Shown here: in pieces, positions 14,101 through 25,234 of the stretch | How positions within the stretch are numbered: the first letter of the stretch is position 1 | Layout: each line of letters opens with the position of its first letter | Notes under the pieces: generated by a model | The model's input: only the letters and a program-made list of their open reading frames with translations | The model's database searches: none | Told to the model about the DNA's origin: nothing | Position numbers and translations under genes: made by a program | Source of the DNA: Struthio camelus | Lineage: Eukaryota > Chordata > Aves > Struthioniformes > Struthionidae | NCBI RefSeq assembly: GCF_040807025.1 | Contig: NC_090942.1 | Span: 199,324,247-199,388,246 of the forward strand | Length of the DNA: 64,000 bases | Reading direction: 5' to 3'

Positions 14101-15989
14101 TGCGCACACTTCATGCCTAGTGGGTTCTGTCTGTCAGCCGTTCTAGTTGTACACCAGATAAGGCATCCTTTGTCCTCCCACAACACATATGAAGATAGGA
14201 TGAAGCATAAAATCAGAATAAATATCCTGACATGTGCTCTGGCTAATCTAACAGAAGGGAAACTGTGCATTTACTCTTAATCAGCATCAGCTTTGTCCTG
14301 CTGGGTTCCATGGTATTAATGAACGTGGAGTGACACCTAGTGAGCACGGCAGCAAGAGGAGTGGGCACCTGAGTCTGCTGTTGTCCCAAGCCCAGGAGAA
14401 GCTGCCTGCGTTCCTGGCTCTGATGCCAGCAGGGTCCAAGCCGGGGAACTAGGCAGCCTTGAGGAGAACAGGAGAGCAATGGACACCCGTTCAAGTGAGA
14501 TAGGCTTTTCTGCCGTCCTTTTACACCACGAATATCCAGGGGGCAATTGAGACACTGAAAGGAGGCTCTACTTGTGTTTTTTTCCTCTGTCCTCAGTTAT
14601 CCTGATAATAAATAACACAAAGGAGAGGTACAATATATTTCCTTTATCAGTGGACAACATAATTATTTAGAGAAACTAGATGACTTCAGCTTTACCACAG
14701 TGAAAATGCTTTATGGAGGACTATTCAGGAAACTCAAGCTGAAAACTTAACAAAATTTATATTTAGCATACGTGGATCTCAGAAAAATATTAATTTAAAA
14801 ATTACTGCACTTAAGTGCTGTGCTATGAAACTCTTCAAACTAAAGCAATGGTTTCTCTAGCTTCAAGAGTAGCTGGTAATCCATTTCTACAGGGCATGGT
14901 GAGTGGTACCGCTTGCATCTCTTCATGATTCCAAGATTTTGTTGTTCTGCTCGCTGGACTGAAATATTTACATACAAAATTTATGAACACAGTAGTTCCA
15001 TTTGACATATAGTGAAAAAGTTTAAGAGAGGATATCATCTACATTTCTTTTATTGAAATTGAACCTTCTTGCAGTTTGTATACATTTGCATTGATGATAG
15101 CATTTGGTCTGTAGCGACCAGTGCTCTGCATTTTTCAGGCAGCAGAAATATGCCGTTTACAATGCTGTCTTCTTTGGGAGCACTTTGAAAAGCTTTGTAG
15201 GGGTCGGGCCTCTGTTGTCCTCATGTCTTCATTGTGCCTCCTCTATAAGGAGCACTAATGACACAGTGATTATCTTGTGTGAAGGTAGCTCCACTAATAA
15301 ATGAATGAGTGCAAAATTCTTTCAGACTTCTCCAGGTTTGGAAGCATGAATCCCAATTGTCTAATCCAAAATGGAACAAAGAATTACCGGGGCTGGAGGT
15401 GTCATTTCTGCATGGTTGTCTAGATCTCAGATTCTCGGACAGATCAGTCCATTCTGGACTACCCATATCTTGTCATTTCCATTCCTGTCACAGATTTTAT
15501 CATTTCTCTTTCTCCTGAAATACACACATGGCACAGCATCATCCATTATCGTAGTGTTATCTAATGCCTGGTACTTCAGATGCTTCCTAATCTTTACAGT
15601 AATGAAATTCAATACGTAACAAACTCTGCTACAGGGCCAGCAAGCACATGCTGAATATTTGGAAGGAACTGGCAACATTCCACTTAAACTTCTAGCCATT
15701 CTTAATACAGTCAATCTGATATGTAAATTTTTTTTTTCTTTTACAGCTTCACTCTGACCAAGCTGGTTGTCAGGCTTGTGAAGGCAGTCCCTGGCACTTA
15801 CCATTTGGATCTGGAAAGAACAGTGGTACTTTATATGCTGCTGCAGCTCAAAGCTATCTTTCAGTAATACCTACTGTCTTATCCTAATTAGTGAAGTAGA
15901 AAAAAAAGATGTGCAGAAATGCAATCAAAAGCCCTGACTACTACACTACAGAGAAAGCCTTTATCCCAAAAAAGGGGTGAAATCTAGAG
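11140..15989. other. Intergenic, no gene recognised
   Basis: No recognisable exon, RNA gene or repeat. The longest open frames (126 codons at 12052-12432 and 125 at 15427-15804, both minus strand) have no familiar motifs. Confidence 0.65.
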
Positions 15990-16035
15990 TGGCTCATAGG
16001 ATCATATGACTGGAAAGGACTTCATGGGTTGCCAT
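15990..16035 (-). mobile_element. Possible antisense CR1 3' tail fragment
   Basis: The words TCATAGGATCATATGACTGG and AAAGGACTTCATGGG resemble the reverse complement of the CR1 3' end. The fragment is only about 45 bp and lies directly upstream of the sense CR1. Confidence 0.4.
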
Positions 16036-16408
16036 GGCCGGGTCTGAAATAACTTAAACTACTTTTAAGGCTTTCTATGCTGTCTCCCATAACATTCTGA
16101 GAGGTAAGCTCAGGAAGTGCAGGCTAGATGAGTGGACACTAAGGTGGATTGAGAACTGGCTGAATGGCAGAGCTCAGAGGGTTGTGGTCAGCAGTGCAGA
16201 GTCTAATTGGAGGCCTGTAGCTAGTGGTGTCCCCCAGGGGTCAGGAAAGGTGATGGAACAGCTCCTCCTGGAGGTCATCACTAAGCATCTGGAGGACAAG
16301 AAGATGATCAGGAGTAGTCAGCATGGATTCACCAAAGGGAAATCATGCTTGACCAATCTGATAGCCTTCTCTGACGGAATGACTGGCTAGGGAGATGAGG
16401 GGAGAGCA

Positions 16409-17488
16409 GTGGATGTTGTCTACCTGGACTCCAGCAAGGCTTTTGACACTGTCTCCCATCACATCCCCATAGGTACCAAACTCAGGAAGCGTGGGATGGA
16501 TGAGTGGACAGAGAAGTGGATTGAGAACTGGCTGGATGGCAGAGCTCAGAGGGTTGTGGTCAGTGGTGCAGAGTCTAGTTGGAGGCCTGTAGCTAGTGGT
16601 GTCCCCCAGGGGTCAGTCCTGGGTCCAGTCTTGTTCCATGTATTCATCGTTGACCTGGAGGAAGGGACAGAGTGCACCCTCAGCAAGTTTGCTGATGATA
16701 CTAAACTGGGAGGAGAGGCTAACACACCAGAAGCCTGTGCTGCCATTCAGAGGGACCTGGACAGGCTGGAGAGGTGGGCGGAGAGGAACCTCCTGAAGTT
16801 CAACAAAGGCAAGTGCAAGGTCCTGCACCTAGGCAGGAATAATCCCATGCACCAGTACAGGCTGGGGGTTGACCTGCTGGAAAGTAGCTCTGCAGAGAAG
16901 GACCTGGGAGTGCTGGTGGACAAGTTAAACATGAGCCAGCAGTGTGCCCTTGTGGCCAAGAAGGCCAATGGTCTCCTGGGGTGCATGAGGCAGAGTGTTG
17001 CCAGCAGGTGGAGGGAGGTGATCCTGCCCCTCTGCTCAGCCCTGGGGAGGCCTCACCTGGGGTCCTGTGTCCAGTTCTGGGCTCCCCAGTGCAAGAGAGA
17101 CATGGCCCTACTGGAGAGAGTCCAGCGGAGGGCTACCAAGATGATTAGAGGGCTGGAGCACCTCTCCTATGAAGAAAGACTGCAAGGGCTGGGTCTGTTC
17201 AGCCTGGAGAAGAGAAGATTGAGAGGCGATCTCATAAATGTGTACAAGTATCTGAAGGGGGAGTGTCAAGAGGATGAGGCCAGCCTCTTCTCCGTGGTGC
17301 CCAGTGACAGGACAAGAGGCAATGGGCAGAAACTGAACCACAGGAAGTTCCACCTGAACCTGAGAAAAAACTTCTTGACTGTGAGGGTGACAGAGCACTG
17401 GAACAGGTTGCCCAGAGAGGTAGTGGAGTCTCCATTCTTGGAGATATTCAAAAGCTGTCTGAACACAATCCTGGGTAATGTGCTGTAG
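16409..17488 (+). pseudogene. CR1 ORF2 remnant: reverse transcriptase C-terminal portion
   Basis: This is a 359-codon open frame. It has RT motif A (YLDSSKAFD, residues 5-13), the [11 protein letters not shown] motif (63-73) and the catalytic FADD box (94-97). The long C-terminal region includes [20 protein letters not shown]. The same frame is open upstream to 16067, interrupted only by a TAG at 16388-16390. An autonomous CR1 needs an N-terminal endonuclease and full RT fingers, which are absent, so this copy cannot move on its own. The nominal Met start is not a native start. Confidence 0.9.
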
Positions 17489-17560
17489 GTGACCTTACTT
17501 GAGCAGGGGGTTTGGGCTAGATAATCTCCAGAGGTCCCTTCTGACTTCAACTGTTCTCAG

Positions 17561-17583
17561 ATTCTGTGATTCTGTGATTCTGT
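17561..17583 (+). repeat. CR1 3' terminal octamer repeats
   Basis: ATTCTGTG is repeated twice, plus one copy differing in its last base. This is the tail by which CR1 primes reverse transcription, and it marks the 3' end of the element. Confidence 0.9.
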
Positions 17584-19367
17584 TTGTAGAATATTAAGAG
17601 CTAGAAGCTGTCTTCTGATTTCCAGCTAGGTCTCATCCATAGCCAGTATCTCCAGACAGAGTTAAGAGCCTTTTACTGTGTTTTTCTCATTTTCCCATTC
17701 TATTTCTAATTCAGCTTGTTGTTTGACAGTTCTTACTTTTTCCCAGCACTTCTTAAGCAGTAAGAAAAAGCATGCTTTGTTGATTATGTCTTTCTTCCAT
17801 TCTTGGTAGGCTGTCTTCTTGTTCCCAATATTATTTTAAATGATAATTATTCATCCATTTGATCGTGGAGATCTTCCTCTTTGCTTAGAATACAAACTTA
17901 GCATAGTTAATGTATGTAGTTTTTATATCTCTACAGTAAAGATGTTCTAAGCCTTTTTCACAATCAGGCCCTTTAGTTCTTCAAAGCATTAAGTAACTCT
18001 CCTTATTTTATCAAAATTTTCCTTTTGGAACCGATGAGATTGTTACTCATACACCTTCTTGTGTTCATATATCAAAAAAATTCAAATTAAGCAGTTCAAG
18101 GTAGTTTTCTCTGATCAGCTATTTTAAAACATCCCCACTACTTTCCAAAATCGCTGACCATCTGGTAAAATAAACTGTTGGCTAATACGTCTGGAAACAT
18201 ATATGACCTAGCATTGTTAGCATTTGTGCTCCAGAATAATCCCAAGAAGTTAGGGTTGTAGGAGACAGTGATTTCAGCTGTCCTGTTGTGGTTTGGAGGA
18301 GAATAACTCTGCTTTGTGCCACCAGAAATTAATTTGCTGTAATACCTTATTCCTTTATTAACCCTGGTGTAATTGTATGTGTGAATATTCAAGCTCCTTC
18401 TCAAAAACCCTCCTTCTCAAAAACTCTGTGACTGGGTGATACTGGGCTGTATCGCTTTGCTCAGCATCTAGCAGAAGGTGCTGGGATTTCAGAAGTTGTA
18501 TACATAAAACAACTTTGTCGTCATGCCATTGTTCTTTCAATTGAGACCAAAGGCACTGCAGTGACATCTACTGACTTGTTTGCATGCATCCTCATGTCAA
18601 GTCAGTCAGAAATGACCCTGCAAGAGCCTCTTTTGAGGCTGCAATGTGTCCCCTTCAAGGCCTGCAGACACATTGGCTCTGCCAGGTCTTTGCAGTCTAC
18701 GGCTCATCAGTTTTGTATTGTGCACAGTGTTGCTTGCAGGTGTTACCAGGATTGCCACTGTCCCCACACCATGGCTGTCACTGCTTGTGTGTCTGCCTGA
18801 CCATGACAGTCCCTCGGGTACCTCCATGCTTTCTGCACAGATGAGTTTGGTGCCTTTGTTTTCTAAACAGATAGTCTTCACTGGCTCTCGAAGTAACCAT
18901 GAGCCCCTTCAGTGAATAATCGTGCTGCCATTCCCTGCCTTTTCTGGTAAGTGATAACTCCCTCCTCGGAAACATGCTAATGGTGTCTGGGTGTCTTTTC
19001 TAGCTGCCTTTAATAAGGGGTGTGTTTCTCCTACTGGCTTTTCCCTGCCCTGCTTTCCTGCTTGGAGGATAGTGGGGTGACCAGCCTATTCCTTATTCTG
19101 TAGCCATGCCATTTCCCACCTCAGGCTGAGGCTCACCAGTATAAGGGCTCAATTTCCTGATTGACTTTGGCTGCTGAATCTAATGTTAGGGTTAAGACAA
19201 GGTTGCTGAGCACCAGGAGAGGAGGTCCCCTCACAGGTGTGATGACAGCACAACTTAAATGCTGTTATTGTCGATATAGTCACCTGTGTACCAGGTGTAG
19301 AACCTGTATGTATATTTGCTCCCTTGAAGGGTTCCTGGTGGTTCATAGGTGGCAGGTGGGGTCGTAG
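17584..19367. other. Intergenic, no gene recognised
   Basis: Nothing recognised beyond a small tandem duplication of a 17-bp unit (CTCCTTCTCAAAAACCC-like) at 18391-18422. Confidence 0.65.
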
Positions 19368-20690
19368 TTAACTAGAAAGGAATTCACATGCCCTGTTAAG
19401 TTTAAATGATTTAACAACAACTAAACAACGTAACAACAATGTGAATTCTATTATATCTTATTATCCTATATAACAATGCTACAATTTCTTATCCTATTAT
19501 ATACAATACACTATGTTATACCATAAGAAAAGGAGACAATATTCCACCATAACAAAGTAGTCACAGAAATACATGGCAAATTATCATAGTACCCTGATGT
19601 TACAATGCATATGCAACCAATTCCAGTAAACCTTATTACCCCCCCACCTGGAAGGGAGGCTACCCACGTGGTTTGAAAGGGAGGAGGGAAACGTGAGGAG
19701 CGAGTCACCACCTACCATCACAGGGTGGAGGTCAGCGCCTCGAGGCTGGCTACGTCACACCCCCGCCCCCCCAGGGATGGAAGAAGACCCGCCAGACCCA
19801 GCTGCCACATGGCGTGCCTGTCAAGATAGGTCAAGCTAGCAAAGCTTGTGGCTGGCGTGGGTGAAACGTAACCGCTGGAGGGCCACCAACTGGTAAACCC
19901 TCAAAGGTGAGTAAAGGCTTGTCAATAGGGAGAAATGGCCATGGCTGAATCTTACCACCGGTTTTCTGGTGACTTCTCTGGAGCGTGCGCTGGAAAGAGT
20001 GTCCCGCTCCCCAGGGCTTGAGGATGGCGCTGACGGTCTTGCTTCTGCACTGCCGATGGTGGCTGTCCTGCAGCTTGTCTCAGCAGCACAGTGGTGCTCT
20101 TCAAATGGCTTAGTAGCAGCACCGCTTCACAAGCATGGAGAAGTGCCGCGTGTGATTCTTCTCAGCCAGTCCGTGATTTCAACTCCTCCATTCCCTCCAT
20201 GAAAAGCACTACCCAACTACTTACAGCATTGCCTTACACGCAGTCCCTGCTAGATGACGCAGGTGTTTTCTGAACAACCACTGGCCACGCTCACGGGCTT
20301 CGCCTCTAGCTGTCTTCCTGTCGGGTCACTTCGATCCCAAGCGCTCCATAGAGGATAATGGGTCTCAGAGACTCCAACTGGAGCACTTGGGAGGAAAACT
20401 TTCTGGAATCCCATTGTTCGTGCCACTGGGGTCCACGTAGTACTGTCCCACCAATCATTTTTAAACCAGAGTTGGAGGTTGAGAACTCCTGCCTTTACCC
20501 CCTCACAATTAGATTTCAAACCAACATCATAACAGTTACAGCTAAGTCACAACATATATGTTCACTAAACACAGTACTGACCAACTGGGTCACCACACAG
20601 GTACACGTATTTCATTCATATCTGAAGAATTTCATTTTTGTAGAGTTCCTTGGGGTTTATAGGGTTCCCTGGGGTTCCTTCTGCTGACTA
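19368..20690. mobile_element. Possible LTR-retroelement-derived block
   Basis: The block begins with an AT-rich stretch (19385-19610) of TTAACAACAACTAA/AACAACGTAACAACAATG type words. It also holds two near copies of a 16-bp unit at 19456-19471 and 19483-19498. It then switches to GC-rich, CpG-containing sequence (19620-20450) before returning to background. Such a profile is seen in avian endogenous retrovirus LTRs. No paired LTRs, primer-binding site, polypurine tract or retroviral domain could be identified, and target-site duplications were not found. This is a compositional call only. Confidence 0.3.
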
Positions 20691-23689
20691 ACTTCTATTA
20701 AAATTCTCAATGCCGCCAATGCTCATTTGCAAGCTAGAGCGTATGAACCACAGGAGCTACAGCAGGAACGTGGTGTGTGAGCAGGGATAAATGGGGAGTG
20801 CTGGGAGGCTGGGAACTGGGCTGGGTCAGCAGCAGCAAGGTCTACAAGTCGGCAGGCTACAGCAGAAACTAGCTACTCAGGTGAAGGCAGAAGGGGTGAG
20901 AAAAGCAGATCAGCCATAGAGAAAGGGTGATTTCTGTGGACTAAGGCTGCTGGATCACAGCTCGCACTATAACCTCCTGATTCACAATCTGTCAGTGCTC
21001 CAAGCAAGAGGAGTATCTGCGGGATGTAGAGAGCCTTAGAAGTGGGAAATGCAGGCACAGACACTTCAAGGATTGTCGGCATCTCCTCAAACGATACCCG
21101 CGATGTACCAAGGGAGCACCCAGCACCCACTGCTCAGTTGCAGCCAACTTGCTTGAAAGGCTGAGACTAGCTACGACAGGTAAATGGGCCTGAGGTAAGG
21201 GAAGACAACAAGCAAAAGCCCCCAGTCTTCAAGTTGTTGGCTGGAGGAGTGCCAGGGAGGACAGGGCACTGACAGGATGCTTGGCTGTTTGTTGGATCCT
21301 GAGCTGGTAGGTGGCTCTGGGGTAACAGAAAAGTTTAAGGCAGTAAGTTTCTGCCCTTCAGCTGCTGAGGAGCCTGAGCAGTGTGTTGGCATGGCTTTTT
21401 CCCAGCAGAGCAGCTGTGAGTAAGCAAAGCCCTGGCTTGGGAGATGCCTGTGTGGCTTCCTTCCTCTTCCAGATTGCATCCCTGTGGCCAGCATCTGCTC
21501 AACCCAGTGATGAGCAGGCTGCCCTGATGGTAGTTTCACTTATGGCTGGGGCTCGTGTATGGCCTGTCTCTTGAGGAACCTGTGGAAGTGACATATCATG
21601 GGCAGGACCAACCAGTCTTTATGAGCACTGCTTTTAGGTCAAGTTGCAGGCTTGGTTTCCAGTACCATGGCTTTCCATTCCTTAGGTAGCCAGCAGTGAC
21701 AGCGATGCCTGCATAAGTCATCCTTTCTGGACATTAACAAGACTCTCCAGACATTGTGGCCCAGGAGCCAGGCTGTGAGTTTACTGTGAGGGGTACCAGC
21801 AAAATGAAAACAGTCCTGGTGAAGAGGACCCCAAGGAGGGGTGGGTATCAAGCCAACAAATAAGGGTGTCTGGAGAGTCTTGTACCATCCTGAGAAGGGA
21901 CTGGCAGGGGCCTCCTACAAGCAGATCTGAGGGAACAGCTGTGGCTAACCAAAGTGCATAGACAGCATGTTTGCTCTCACATAGGATAGGTCTAGCCACA
22001 GGTAGCATAGCTCAGTAATTACTGAGCAGTGATTGTGTGCTTGGTGATGAGCAAGTCATGAAATACTGACAGTCTTCTCCACAAATTGCTTACAGCCAGG
22101 ATTACAGAATCTGAAAGATGTGCTGATAACCAGACCAAATACTCAGGTAGCTGTCAAATAAAAAGTACAAGGTGCACTAAGAGAAAACAGTGGACTAGTT
22201 CATCAGTGTAGAGAGAGTCTCTTAGTGACTTATTTTCATACCATGCACAGACTGCATTTTATAAATGCAACAGAATTAAACCAGTGTTTGAAGCTACCCT
22301 CATGAGACTTTATTTGAGTATAATACATTTCAGTTATTGTATATTCAAAGTTACCATGCTAATATACAATCTGCAGAGACTTAAAACATGTTTTGATAGA
22401 AATATGAGCTAAATTAATCTAATCATTTTATTTAAAAAAAGGAGAAATAATCTACTTGGCTGCAAGTGCCTCAAGGAACGTTGAGCAGAAAAGACACAGA
22501 ATAACCGGCGAATGATTTTGAAAGCAGCTCTTACAGACCAATTGCTCAGAGCCATTGCCAGAAAATAAGGGGAGCCTTCTTTTATTAAATAGGATTGCTG
22601 TGACCTTCTCTGGTTAACCTACAGAAGGAAAAATGAGCTATGCACGGTATATGATTTGTTATTATTACAGCTGGGCTGTTTTTCAGTGAACCTGTAGAAG
22701 CAGGAATGTTTATTTTGATTTATTTTTGGTTTGTTTGCTCAAAAGAGCAAAAGCAAATGATGCTTGTCTTCTAGGACTGCATGTGTGCACCCTTTTCTCT
22801 GAGAGCTATAGCTACAACCCCTACTCTCACCTCCTTTCTCTCCGCAAACCTCACAGCCTTGCCTGTCCCTGTCTCTCTTCTTCTGTGTTTAAAGAGGCTC
22901 TGCCAGAGGTATTCAGGAGTTAAGTACTTGCTGTCCTCCTCTGAGTACAGAGATTGCAACTGTACTGACCCTTGAGTGAGGGCTGATAGGGTAAGCTTTC
23001 TCTTATCCCCTTCTGAAGCAAGAGGCAATCATGTTCTCCTGAGGATCACATAACCCAGATGAAGGACTGCAATTTGATTTATTTATGTGCAGCAGAGTCA
23101 GAAGAGCCGCACTGTGCCTGGGATGCAAAAAGACACAGCTCCAGACAGATCCCACTGCAAGACTATCGCAGGGACGAAATACAGATCAGCAGCGAAACAG
23201 GAGGGACAAGGTCACTGCAGTCGTGCGTGTTTGTGTATTCTTATCAGCCGCAGAGGTGTTCTACAGAGGTACGGTAGTGTTCAGCATAATCAAAGAGTGT
23301 AAGAAAATCCACACAGGATCAAGACCTAGCTAGCTAATTGTGGATTAAGTCATTGTCTATATGCCTTCCAAGGTGTCTGCATATACTTAATTAAGATGCC
23401 TAATATATTTTGTGCAGCCCAAATGCTGATGGAGGAGAAAGGTTATTAGCTTGCTGTCTGGGGTGTTGGCAATTCTGTTTTTTTCCATGGAGTGGAATTC
23501 AGCAAGCTTTTAATCTCTGAGGAATAGAGTCACTAGCAAGACTTAGTCCCGTGGTTACTTTAAGGACCGATCAAACGATTAAAAATATTTTAAACAGCAT
23601 AAGATTCCACTGTCTCATTCCTCCTAAGCTCTCACTTCAGCAAAAAATATGCATTTGACTTGTATTGAAAACAAGGATATTTAAAGAAT
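20691..23689. other. Intergenic, no gene recognised
   Basis: No recognisable exon or RNA gene. The AT-rich part at 22290-22720 holds many ATTA/TAAT words and could be a conserved non-coding element, but conservation cannot be judged from one sequence. Confidence 0.65.
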
Positions 23690-25100
23690 CTCAGAAACAT
23701 TGAATATTTGAGGATGGAAGGGATCTCTGGAGACTGTCTAGTCCAACTACCCTGCTCAAAGCAGGGTCAGCTACAGCAAATTGCTCAGGACTGTGTCCAG
23801 TTGGGTTTTGACCGTCTCCAAGTAGGGGGAGTCCACAACCTCTCTGGGCAACCTGTTCCAGTGTTCGATCAGTCTTATAGCAAAAAATGTTTTTCTTAAT
23901 GTTTAAATGGAATTTCCTGTGTTTCAGTTTGTGCTCATTGGCTCTCATACTGTCATTGGGCATCACTGCGAAGAATCTGGCTCTGTCTTCTTTATACCCT
24001 CCCATCAGGTATTTATACACCTGGATAAGATTCCCCCTGAACCTTCTCCGGGCTAAACAGTCCCAGCTCTCTCAGCCCTTCCTCATGTGACAGATGCTGC
24101 AGTCTCTTAATCATCTTCATGGCCCTTTGCTGCACTTGCTCCAGTATGTCCATGACTCACATGTACTGGCAAGTCCAGCGCTGGACACAGCACCCCAGGT
24201 ATAGTCTTACCAGTGCTGAATAGAGAGGAAGGATCACCTGCCTCAACCTGCTGGCAACAGTCTTCCTAATGCAGCCTAGCATACCACTGGACGCCTTTGC
24301 TGCCAGGGCACATTGCTGGCTCATGATCAGCTTGTCCACCAGGACCACCTTTCTTCAAAGCTGTTTTCCAGGCAGGCAGTCCTCAGCATGGGGTTATTCC
24401 TTCCCAAGCAGAGGACTTTGCACTTCCCTCTGTTGAACTTCATGAGGTCCCTCTCTGCCTATTTCTCCCATTTCTGTCAACGTCCCTCTGAAGGCAGCAC
24501 AACCATCTTGTGTATCAGTCACTCTTTTCAGCTTTGTATCATCAGCACATTTGCTGAGGGTGCATTCTGTCCCATCATCCATGTCATTAATGAAGATATT
24601 AAACAGTATTGGCCCCAGTATCAACCCCTGGGGTGCACAATTAGTTACTGACCTGTACCCGGACTTTGTGCCCCTGATCGCAACCCCCTGAGTCCAGCAA
24701 GTCAGCCACTTTTCAATCCATCCCTGTCTACTTGTCCAGCACTTACTTCATCAGTTTGTCGTAGAGGCCGTTGTGAGAGGCAGTGTCAAAAGGCTTGCTA
24801 AAGTGGAGAGAAATGATATCTGCTGCTCTCCGCTCATCCAAGCATCTCATTGTAAAAGGCTATTGGGCTGGTCAAGCACGATTTCCCTTTCATAAATCCA
24901 TGCTGACTTCTCCTGATCATATTCCTTTCCTTCATGTATCTGGAAATAGTATCCAAGATCATCTGCTCCAACAAGATCATCTGCTCCATCACCTTCTCAG
25001 GCATTGAAGGGAGGCTGACTGGCCTGTAGTTCCCTGGATCTCCCTTCTTGCCCTTCTTGAAGACAGGGGTAGCATTTACTTTCTTCCAGTCCTCTCACCT
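23690..25100 (-). mobile_element. CR1 LINE, antisense, decayed
   Basis: Read on the minus strand, it encodes broken pieces of the same CR1 ORF2 C-terminal region. Examples are [37 protein letters not shown] and ILGPILFNIFINDMDDGTEC, followed by CADDTKL in place of FADDTKL. Frameshifts and stops split it over several frames, so it is older than the copy at 16-17.6 kb. The 3' end is at the left (about 23690) and lacks a clean octamer tail. The 5' truncation is near 25100, where the upstream RT region stops. A 16-bp unit (AAGATCATCTGCTCCA) is duplicated in tandem at 24955-24988. Confidence 0.92.
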
Positions 25101-25145
25101 ACAGAGTCCCTTGCTGCGGCCTCTCAGCCACACGGGATGACAGAG

Positions 25146-25234
25146 GTGAGGTGACCCTGCTTGAGCAGGAGTATTGGACCAGATGATCTCCAGAGGTTCC
25201 TTCCAACTCCAGCTCTTCTGTGTTTCTGTGATTC
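25146..25234 (+). mobile_element. CR1 LINE 3' end fragment, sense
   Basis: About 90 bp match the terminal CR1 3' UTR in the sense orientation (GACCCTGCTTGAGCAGGAGT, then CCAGATGATCTCCAGAGG and TTCCTTCCAACTCC). The fragment ends in a degraded octamer tail (TTCTGTGTTTCTGTGATT). It lies immediately to the right of the antisense CR1, so the two are joined 5' side to 5' side. Confidence 0.85.

Larger units (their letters stand above)
16067..17583 (+). mobile_element. CR1 LINE, 5'-truncated, with internal duplication
   Basis: The translated frame is the C-terminal half of the CR1 ORF2 protein: reverse transcriptase plus the conserved C-terminal region. It is followed by the typical CR1 3' UTR ending in about three ATTCTGTG octamers (17561-17583). 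The endonuclease and 5' RT parts are missing, as in most genomic CR1 copies. The segment 16067-16240 repeats, offset by 369-372 nt, as 16436-16615, in the same orientation and reading frame. The first copy lacks any 3' end of its own, so this is not simply one CR1 inserted into another. Good preservation of the frame suggests a young copy. Confidence 0.95.

Noticed and set aside
16546-17550. Minus-strand frames of 66-96 codons over the CR1
   Set aside because: These are shadows of the sense CR1 coding frame.
20250-20519. 89-codon minus-strand frame inside the possible LTR-derived block
   Set aside because: I could not match it to any retroviral or cellular domain, so it is not called as a gene remnant.
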